Shown piece after piece: positions 55,961 through 64,000 of a DNA stretch of 64,000 nucleotides; the first letter of the stretch is position 1; every line of letters begins with the position of its first letter. The DNA is from Marchantia polymorpha subsp. ruderalis. Its lineage: Eukaryota; Streptophyta; Marchantiopsida; Marchantiales; Marchantiaceae. The position numbers and the translations under genes are program-made. A model generated the notes under the pieces. The model was not told where the DNA came from. It was given only the letters and a program-made list of their open reading frames with translations, and did not search any database. The DNA is taken from NCBI GenBank assembly GCA_037833965.1, contig AP031354.1:13494001-13558000 (forward strand), read 5' to 3'.

Positions 55961-58900
55961 GTTTATGTTTCAAGATTGGTCTTCAGCACTCATTCTGCCA
56001 AACTGCCAAAAAGTCGCACAGAGGAGCACATTTGGTATGTTTCGTGCGTTTCTGATCCCCAGCCATCAGACTTGCGTACGAGATTTTTACGAAGTGGCTG
56101 GCGCGGGTGGAGCACATCTTGGCGACTTCACCTGTCGCTAATTCATGGTTAGACATTAAAAAATTTGTTATACGCCACTGTCAAAATGACGACCACACCG
56201 AGACATGCCACAAATGACGTATATAATATAATGTCGTTGCCAAGTACCTCACTGTGGCAAAGGCTGACATGCTGGAAGTTTGCGCTGCCGGAGTGTAAAT
56301 TGAGGAAAATATCACGCTCTAATACACAATTGCAGAGGAAGAGTCTAGTCTGGTCCTTTTACTACTAGGACTTCCAGTTAATGTAGTAAGACAGAAGGTG
56401 TAGCGGATAGTGGACAGCTGGAACTGTCGATAAGCGAGAGAAAATTCTTTGTTTATTACTATGCACACACTCTGAGGTTTCACTCTTCACAGACCACTAC
56501 TGAAATTTGAAACATACGCATATAATTGTTGAATGAATACTTCAACCGTCTCATAAACAGTGGCATTACAGTAATTCGAATTGAAGAAATGATGTTAACA
56601 CTGGCAATTGAATAATTATTATTTCAGCAGCAATGTTTATACATATAGCGGGCGAAAACAATCATACTCATGACGGAAGAAAACGTCTATTCTTCCCCTG
56701 CGAATGGAAGTGAAGGAAAAAGAATCAACGATGACGTTTGTTGATTTCTTAGTTCAAAGTCTAAAACCCTCTACTTCTATACGTAAAAGTCTGTCAAGAA
56801 AGTCAGATGATAATATTCACACTTGCACCACTAGGTATCACCGTGTACAAATTTGTCAACAGTAAGAGACAATGCAGTATTCCTTACAATGTACGTGGCA
56901 TATAAAACATGCTGACAATCATACCGAAGTCTTAACATTCAAGAATCATTTATGCCCAATACTGAGTATTGCCTTCTGTTGGAAAGATGAACAATCGGAT
57001 ACATTTTAAGTGCCTCACAATTCTGGACATTTCTCCCTGCCGGCCCTGACTGCTTGCCACATCGTTCGGTCAACGAATTCTAACAAAGTTACGTTGTCAT
57101 GTCCTTGAGGAGCCAGGGCAAACCTGTATTTCAGCGCAGACATTTAACCTGGGAGATTGTAAATGTGCACGTCATTTTTCAGTCAGAATGAGCAGAAGTG
57201 GAGAGCGCAAGGCCTCTCTCCCCGCAATCTACCCTGGTCAAAGACAGACTTGCAGCGCACAAACCAAGAATATATGAACATCCAACGGCTAGCTCCGCAC
57301 ACAAACTGCACCGCGGGTCAGGACACATGTACCTCTGGTCTGACACTTTCATGTGCGCCCCGCTATACTCGAACCTGAAATAGATTCCACAATATGAACA
57401 GCCAGCCTGCCCACCGTGCAAGCTGTTCAGAGCTTCAGTTTAAACTTGACACCTCACCATTTTGAACTCTACCGCCCGCCCGCCCGCCCTCCCAGTCAGT
57501 TCGGCTTCGAACGCCCGCGGCCCAGAAAGCAGCGGGAGGACCAGACTAGCAGCTCCCCAAACATGGCCTCGGTTCGAGCCGAGAATGGCGCCCACATTCT
57601 GGGCAAGAACCTCCTGACACTCGGCCGCGCAAATGATGACCCCCTCCTCCACGCTCTGGATAAGTTGGGGGCTGGACGCCTGGAAGAGGAGAAGCAGCAT
57701 GACCACCCTCGGCTCCCGCTTTGCATAGGCGCCAGGTTTCTGGGGCGGGGGCGGATGTCTGTTCTCCTCAGAGCTCGATGGCTGTGCCGTGTTCGGCGGT
57801 ACAGTCGGCAGCCGCGGTCGTCGACCCGGCGCGGATGTGGTCCAGCAAGAATCGCGCTCGCCCAATGGCCACGATCAGAAAGATTATGGCCCTGAGCGCG
57901 AGCGCAGAGCCTTTGTGAAAGTGACTTTCTTCCGGGATCGAAGACGAAGGTCAGACACACGGACGGCCAGACAAGACTCGATGTTTGCTTCAGCTCGTGC
58001 ACTCGATGCGTTCGGCGATTGAAGCTGGATTGATGGCGGAGGCTACCCTTCTGCTCCTGTACAGGACCGCATCCGGATTCCGCCATGGCTCCATCCCTCC
58101 CTCGAGCGCGACAAATATGGATCCCCATCCCCCGTGCAGATACCTCTCGGTAAGTCCCTGCATCCCTCCGGACAAATTGAAAGTTCCCTCCATAATTCAA
58201 AGATATTTGGCCTCAAGAAAAGATCGCGAGGATGGATGTCATGTGAAGCAGGTTAGTGCCCAAAGTCTGCCTTGCCAACTGTCCTCCTGACCGACTCTAC
58301 TCGTGGCGGGCCCCGGCATGGGCCCGGCCCAGGAACTTGCGGACCCAGTTCTGATGAGCAGACAGACTCCTTGGTGCTCTGTTCTCTCCTACCCAAAAGG
58401 TCAGAAAGAAGGCCGGCGCTGGTTTGTCTGAAGATTAGACACAAGCGGAGACCACGCAAGGTGCCAGCTGCGGTCTCTGGTGCTTCCGCCACCCTCCCCC
58501 TACTGCGCTAGCTTTTGCAGAGTTCCATATTCTCACATCTGTTTCACCTGCGCTTGCTGTTCTTTTCTATCCAAAGCCGCAGGGCCTTCGACGTTCATCG
58601 AAGGTAAAATCAGTAGATCCTCGGAATCTCCAACCATGGAGCCGTCTCTCCAGTATTCTCTAAATGTCTCCGGCGCGTCCTATAATTCTACCCTTCCACA
58701 TCTCCAGTCTCCACTTTTCGAAAGTCGAGGCCCTGTAAGTCTCCATGCCTACCCAGCATTTATTGTCCGTTTAATCCAAGAAAGGCATAGCATGTACATA
58801 AATGTTGTATCCTTGGAAAAATTTGTATGTAACGTGTATTTTGCCACTTCCCCCTCAGTGCAGTCGTCAAGGCTCAGTTCATTTCCGTGAGCCAGAAGTT

Positions 58901-60908
58901 CCACACTGTTGACTTGAGCACATCGCCCTCTTTCTGATGGAAGATGGCGTCTTCTGCACCCTTGGTTAGGACGTGTTTCTTCACTTGCCCTGAGGCAGGG
59001 CCATATATCATTCAGGTAGGAAGGGCCAGATGTGATGCCTGAAATCAGACTCACTGATCAGATAAGACCTCATTCACGTTCGTGATATGCTCTTGGATAT
59101 CAAGATCCTATAATCGTTCGTGATATGCTCCTGCAGTTGTGACTTCACGTACATATTAACAAAGCAATTAACTCTCCTCGATATCTATCCTCACTTTGTC
59201 ACATCCTGGGTAGGATTGACGATTGTAAGGTGAATGTAAGCATCTCGAATGCAATTGAACGATAGTTCAATCACTATTCAAGAATGGAAGTTTGTGTGTT
59301 GCTTGGACTCTCGAGATGGTGTTTCATACACTGAGACATCTGAGAGTTTGCCTTTCTGAGTTTGGCAGAAGGTATTTAGCTTCAGGGTTGACGTCTATTC
59401 TAACACTCCATCAAGTGCACAATAGTAACGTCCTGATCTGATGAACTTCTGTCCGTGTGATGCTCTGAATTGCATGGCACCGAGATCTCCTTACTTCATG
59501 TTATTACGTTTGCGAAAAAATGAATCGAGATATGATCTCGAAGCTACAAAATCCAGTCACACATCAGCATTTGTCAAGATGTACTTCTGATCAAAATGCA
59601 GATGACATTACGGGCCCAGAAAGGAATGCACCTTCCGAGAGTCCTCTTCATGGAGCCACGAGCTTAGCTAGCGCAGTACCTCGTCGTAGGAGACACTACA
59701 GTATTTCAGTGATATGATCACCAGAACCTTCAGTCTGCTTAGAAAACTCTCGGCTAGCTGTTAGAAAATCTCACTAGCGATAGATAAGGGAGTGCACATC
59801 AGTCATTTACGGGCATGGACATGTCATTCGGTCGGTGGGCTGGTGTCTGCACCATTTATTACGCTCTGATTTTGTCGTCCAAGCGACCTGTTTCTGAACC
59901 ATGGCTGTGAAGGACACTGTATCTGAGAATTTGCTTTTGCAAAGGTGGTTTTGTCCATTTTCTCTTGGGGCTCGAATGTCGAGCACCGCCACCTTCAGGC
60001 GACTAAGACGAGTTTAAATTTAGATGCTAAGACTCCTTGTTTATCATGAATGCAGATTATAGGAATATGATGCCCACTGAACCGGAGGCCTCGTGGCTTT
60101 CAATTAAATATGGCCGGGATAACCAATGAAGACTGCCTCTCATTCGTCACGAGCATTCTCTTTTATTAGCCTTGGTGCCATTCCTCTCGGAGAGTACTTA
60201 TAGCCGTCTATCGTACATCAATTTATGAGTGCTTCTCAACATTGAGTATAACGATCAATACTCATTTCGCACTTGCTGCGATTGTTTCACAGGGTAAGGA
60301 TGAATGAGTAGGTCATGACAGGCAGTCTGGCCTTCTTAACACAAGTAATGATCAAAAGGTTAATCTTCTACGTTGGATGATTTCTAAGGCGGAGATTATC
60401 GAACCGAAGCCATCAAACTTCCATGTCGACGTCCATGCAAACACAGCCACATCACGCTTATCATAGCAAACCAGGTAGTTGCCATCAGATTGAAAGTGCT
60501 GAATAGCTCGTGCTGGTGAGTCAAACTTATCAAGCTAATAAGTACGTTTCAAACAAATCCTCCTGCAGGAGATTAAACTGACCGAATTGAATCGGCGCTC
60601 AGTGTCCATGTTTGTTTTCCGCTGTCTGACATCATCGTACAGTTCCGAAAGAAGTTCTAAGAGTACCACGGTGCACATTCTGTCAGCCTCAGAAGTGCTG
60701 TGCATTCATTGCTTCAGACCATATTTGGCAACCTCTGCTGGGGGTGGAATCCCAGTGAATGGCTGGAGGTAAAACTTAACGAGGCTGTTTATGTGGCCAA
60801 AGGTCATGATAGCACTGACAGATAGATCTGTGTGACGATCACTACAACGCAATCATTAAATGACCCCTTCTGACCTCCTCTGACTGGCTTTACAAGCTGA
60901 TGAACAGA
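55961..60908. other. Long stretch without a supported gene
   Basis: Between 57.4 and 58.3 kb GC-rich sequence produces long overlapping frames on both strands (up to 234 codons), but they contradict each other and show no domain. A GCCCGCCCGCCCGCC tract lies near 57474-57489. A direct repeat of CGTTCGTGATATGCTC occurs at about 59077 and 59113. Confidence 0.35.
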
Positions 60909-60914
60909 TATATA
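60909..60914 (+). promoter_or_regulatory. Possible TATA box
   Basis: TATATA in ACAGATATATAGATAG, about 50 bp upstream of an ATG at 60961. Confidence 0.35.
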
Positions 60915-61069
60915 GATAGAGAGAGTCAGCTAGGTAGCAGCAAGTAGGTCCTCAAGCAACATGTCATACCAAGAAGGAACCACTTTGAGTCCCGATTGTT
61001 GCAGTCTCCCCAAAGAAGCTCGACTGGAAAAGGACAAGATGGAAATCCCATCATTCGCTGCTTGTGCAG

Positions 61070-61465
61070 ATGCCGCTACCATATTTTTCTCCCTACAGTA
61101 TTCACCATTTCCCAGAATGCAGTTGTACCACTCTACATGAGGACATAGCTTTTCGGTTGAGACTGAGTCACACGATGAACATCATCGAGGAACTCGTAGG
61201 AACAGAGGAAGCTTCTGCCATATTTGACTTGCTCGTACTGCCTGAGAACATGGAGCTGAGTATGATCATGCAGCCTGTGTATGCAATCTTGAACAGTTTA
61301 AGGTTAGCAGTCGAAATGATTGGAGAAATTTTGCTGCTTGCTTCCTTCATTTTTCAAACTGAATTTTTGCCGACAGTGTCTGCCATATTGATACTCATGC
61401 TCAACTTGGCCTCGGTCAAACTCAGCCGTTCAAACATGAGGACTATCATGGTTGCTTCTTACTAA
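61070..61465 (+). CDS. Hypothetical protein with hydrophobic C-terminal helices
   Basis: A 131-residue open frame. The C-terminal half has regular hydrophobic helices (SLRLAVEMIGEILLLASFIF and TVSAILILMLNLASVKLS) and the middle reads like a folded protein (RLRLSHTMNIIEELVGTEEA). I do not recognise the family. A second frame starting at a better-placed ATG (60961, about 50 bp after a TATA box) reads MSYQEGTTLSPDCC and KEARLEKDKMEIPSFAACAD before stopping at 61138. The two frames overlap, and acceptor-like CTACAG and TTTCCCAG lie at about 61094 and 61113. A real gene may therefore join them by splicing, or the locus may carry a frameshift. Existence is uncertain. Confidence 0.3.
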   Translation: MPLPYFSPYSIHHFPECSCTTLHEDIAFRLRLSHTMNIIEELVGTEEASAIFDLLVLPENMELSMIMQPVYAILNSLRLAVEMIGEILLLASFIFQTEFLPTVSAILILMLNLASVKLSRSNMRTIMVASY

Positions 61466-61772
61466 ATACCTTCCATCGACAGGGTGATTGAAAAGATTCA
61501 CTAAGTGTCTAATTCGAGCCCAGAACAGGTTCAGTCTTGATAAATTTTTTATAAGTCTGACTCTCGAGGCGGTTTAATTTAAGTACTTTATTAGATGTCG
61601 TCTATGTTACTCTCTGAGATATCCATGTACAATATTTACATGGTTCAATGAAATTATCTCAATAATGTCAAGTTAGTCGTCTCTTAAAGAGGTCTAGAGG
61701 AATGTTTCGAAAACAAAAGCAGGCACCTCTACATTGCAGTGCATTCCATTCGTTGTACACAGGTCTGTTTGT
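61466..61772. other. Short non-coding gap
   Basis: AT-leaning sequence between the hypothetical gene and the foldback; nothing else seen. Confidence 0.4.
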
Positions 61773-61841
61773 TCTGGTATCTGGTCTGTTAAGTGTCACG
61801 CTGTGCATCACCGCGTGACACTTAACACACCAGATACCAGA
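61773..61841. repeat. 29-bp foldback with one mismatch, 11-nt loop
   Basis: The arms 61773-61801 and 61813-61841 (CTGGTATCTGGTCTGTTAAG with GTGTCACGC, and their complement) pair except for one C-C mismatch. The stem contains the direct repeat CTGGTATCTGGT. TATGTCTG(C/T)GATA repeats follow at 61842-61912. Confidence 0.9.
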
Positions 61842-61964
61842 TATGTCTGCGATATGTTTAGCAGACTATGTCTGAGAGAAAACATGACTCCCGTTATGTC
61901 TGTGATACTGTTTTCTCATTAGGCTGTCGAAAAGGAAGCTCCATATCTTTTACATGTCGTATAG

Positions 61965-61972
61965 TATATAAG
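61965..61972 (+). promoter_or_regulatory. Probable TATA box
   Basis: TATATAAG in CGTATAGTATATAAGCAGC, about 74 bp upstream of the ATG at 62039. Confidence 0.45.
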
Positions 61973-62010
61973 CAGCATGTCGTATCCAGTCTGAGGTAGT
62001 TCTTCTCTGT

Positions 62011-62037
62011 ATGGAGGCTGCTCATTGGGATAAATAA
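62011..62037 (+). promoter_or_regulatory. Upstream mini-ORF (8 codons)
   Basis: ATG GAG GCT GCT CAT TGG GAT AAA TAA encodes MEAAHWDK. Its stop ends one base before the ATG at 62039. Confidence 0.4.
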
Positions 62038-62038
62038 G

Positions 62039-62488
62039 ATGGTCAATATTTGTGTAGTCTCATATCGAGGGACCCGTGGCATAGCTAGCTGTCCTAGTAT
62101 GGTGCAGTGTTGCGTGACGCTGTTTTCTGGCACGAGAACTCTTATGTACATAACCTTCAATCCTCATGCAGAAAAGCAAGACGAGAAAGAAAGAACCGAG
62201 TTCACACCTTTGAAGAAAATAATGTTGACTTCTAAAATCAATACGGCTAAAGTGGTTTGCTGGGATAGCATCCACTCTGTTTCTTCAGCATCACTTTCTT
62301 TGTGTACATGCCAATGCAGCTTTAAGGACTCTGGTTACAAAACTAACCGTCTGCAGAAAGTAGTGGCTTGGAAAACCTCTCAATTTGAAGAAATACTAAC
62401 TGTAGATTTTCCAGCAAATGACTTCTTCAGTGTATCCGTGTCATTCTTATGCAGCTTCATGTTGAACTTTGAGTCATTTGGACTTTGA
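62039..62488 (+). CDS. Hypothetical protein, family not recognised
   Basis: A 149-residue frame starting at the second ATG after a TATA-like box at 61965. The sequence has several cysteines (CPSMVQCC, LCTCQCSF), a charged patch AEKQDEKERTEF, and an end rich in Phe and Ser (FFSVSVSFLCSFMLNF). No signal peptide, repeat or known domain is clear. An 8-codon upstream frame ends just before the start, which would lower or regulate translation if transcribed. It lies between a 29-bp foldback and an AT-rich block. It could be a young or non-functional frame. A 71-codon minus-strand frame overlaps and is ignored. Confidence 0.3.
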   Translation: MVNICVVSYRGTRGIASCPSMVQCCVTLFSGTRTLMYITFNPHAEKQDEKERTEFTPLKKIMLTSKINTAKVVCWDSIHSVSSASLSLCTCQCSFKDSGYKTNRLQKVVAWKTSQFEEILTVDFPANDFFSVSVSFLCSFMLNFESFGL

Positions 62489-62639
62489 AATACAATTGAG
62501 CCAAAATCTCGTTATCCTGCCCCATATTCAACTTCCACCTGGATTCTGTTCGCAGGATAGGAAGTAAAAGTTTAGACAAGAACCTAGGAAGCAGACGCTG
62601 CATACGATAGAAGACTATACAAGAAGAAAGTAAGATATC

Positions 62640-63847
62640 CGAACCAAAACGTAAGGACTGAAATATTTTAAGTAATGGTTTATTAATAAGTAGCACATTT
62701 TTTCAAAACATATATTTGTAGAAATAAACAATTTAATTATGTAACTAATTTTATATTCATCTATTTTAATTTATAATAAACTCATACAAACACAAATAAA
62801 AACTCAGACAAATTATCAAAATTTTTGTTTCCAAAATCATGAAATGTTGTTTTAATTTTTCATTCTGATTTAGTTTGATGAACTAAGATAAAAATTCTTG
62901 AATCAACAAACATATATAGTAATGTTTTGAACTTAATGGATATCCTAAGTTGAACCCTTTTTGTATATATCAACAATAATATTCTACCATTTGTAAAGGT
63001 TTTTCATGTAACAGAGACAGTAATATGATGTTTGCTAAAGACAATAAAGTAGATTAATAAGGAAAAATAACAAAAGTTTTTCATACCTACAATTCAAATA
63101 GATATATTCAATAATTTATGAAAAAAAAGCCATGAAATCCAAAGATCATAGTATAAAATATTCAAATATGATGTACTATAAAAAAATTTAATCTAAAAGA
63201 AAGAAGTTAAGTTGAAGATTATAAATCTGTGTAAGATATTAAGCCAAGTTTTCTCTATATTATGACAACTTTTAGATACAATTTCAACAATAAATTATGA
63301 GTATTGTCTTATTATATTTCCGAATTGTGGATCTGAAACAAACTTATAAGCACGATAATTATAATTTAATATTCAAAATTATAAGAACTTTAAAGATTAT
63401 AAACTTCAATACAAAAATTTAAAATCATATTGATGTGTTTTATAATCTTATCATTGATATAGAAAAATTAGAAAATAAATAAACATTGAAATTAATATTT
63501 TTAAAAAAATTTAATATTTATATTTTATCAATCATCTTCATATAATATAAAATTTAAAAAAATAATTGTAATTTTATTTATTGATGATTGAAAGTGTCAA
63601 TGACAGATTACTTCTTTTAGTAAGTACTTTTTTTTTGTTTTTTTAGAAATGGAGTAGTTAGAACGGGAAATCCAAGCAGTTTTTAACTTTTAAGGTAGTA
63701 GTAATTAGATTAAAAGTGAGTAGGTCTTTTTACAATAGAGTTAGTTAGGAATAAAGAGTTCCAAGGCATTGACCTTAAGGAACTTTTATTGAATTGAATT
63801 TAATTTTATTGAGAAATAAAATTTTATTTTAAATAATTATTTAAAAA
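62640..63847. other. AT-rich block
   Basis: About 1.2 kb of strongly AT-rich DNA with A and T runs and no open frame. It ends sharply at a hairpin, after which composition becomes GC-balanced. Confidence 0.5.
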
Positions 63848-63885
63848 AACGAGAGACAACAGCGCCATCGCTGTTGTCTCTCGTT
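63848..63885. repeat. Perfect 17-bp hairpin with 4-nt loop
   Basis: AACGAGAGACAACAGCG, loop CCAT, CGCTGTTGTCTCTCGTT. It sits exactly at the change from AT-rich to GC-balanced sequence. Confidence 0.9.
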
Positions 63886-64000
63886 CGAGCTTCCGCGCCC
63901 AAATCTCGCGTTGATTGGAAAATGTGTTCGTGAAATGTGGGCTCTTACCGAGCTCTCGCCTCCTCGGGTATATCCCGCCGTCGCAACGGTTTCCCATTCG

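Noticed and set aside
57416..58200. Frames of 141-234 codons on both strands
   Set aside because: High GC removes stops in several frames at once; no frame shows a domain, signal peptide or convincing start.
1..64000. tRNA, rRNA, snRNA genes or CRISPR arrays
   Set aside because: Scanning for T-arm GTTCRA motifs with a matching acceptor stem, conserved snRNA segments and regularly spaced repeats found nothing convincing.

Overview
This window looks like nuclear DNA of a land plant. The evidence is a SKIP11-type F-box/kelch gene with an uninterrupted coding region behind a long leader, a 64-residue arabinogalactan peptide, TATA boxes at sensible distances, plant telomere-type CCCTAAA motifs, and no operons, ribosome-binding sites or tight gene packing. 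The mixed base composition, sparse genes and intron-poor coding regions would suit a bryophyte, perhaps a liverwort. That placement is an inference and no marker proves it.

Genes I trust: (1) 50-1027 +, a 325-residue very basic, probably nuclear protein; (2) 8577-8912 +, a 111-residue secreted peptide with a possible GPI-attachment tail and a TATA box about 265 bp upstream; (3) 24199-25698 +, a 499-residue F-box/kelch protein behind a leader of about 1.5 kb full of G-rich and triplet repeats; (4) 55292-55486 +, a 64-residue arabinogalactan peptide with TATA box and AATAAA signal. Weaker gene-like loci lie at 61070-61465 + and 62039-62488 +, each behind a TATA box. A possible Cys-rich terminal exon lies at 32670-32979 -. 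A decayed zinc-binding-type exon with an intact splice donor lies at 48866-49141 +, with a second coding scrap at 49631-49855 +.

Most of the rest is non-coding. Moderate-GC stretches with many short repeats alternate with abrupt AT-rich blocks (about 3.2-4.3, 18.6-20.9, 41.3-42.5, 43.9-48.9, 49.2-50.9 and 62.6-63.85 kb). Mobile-element traces are a MITE-like element at 40821-41056, two LTR-end-like repeats at 31046 and 31852, and a 76-bp tandem repeat at 28.5 kb.

The least explained feature is the number of short, nearly perfect foldbacks. They lie at 4282, 11311, 11520, 14559, 15844, 16651, 16818, 16937, 42531, 52419, 54549, 61773 and 63848. The 152-nt foldback at 52419-52570 has the size and bulge pattern of a plant microRNA precursor. 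Those at 42531-42602 (30 bp, perfect) and 61773-61841 (29 bp, one mismatch) are also candidates for small-RNA sources or miniature elements. The most unusual protein signal is in the F-box gene. A 13-residue F-box peptide is repeated exactly 32 residues apart, yet 12 of its 13 codons differ, all synonymously. All positions were read by eye, and no homology search, folding or expression data were available.
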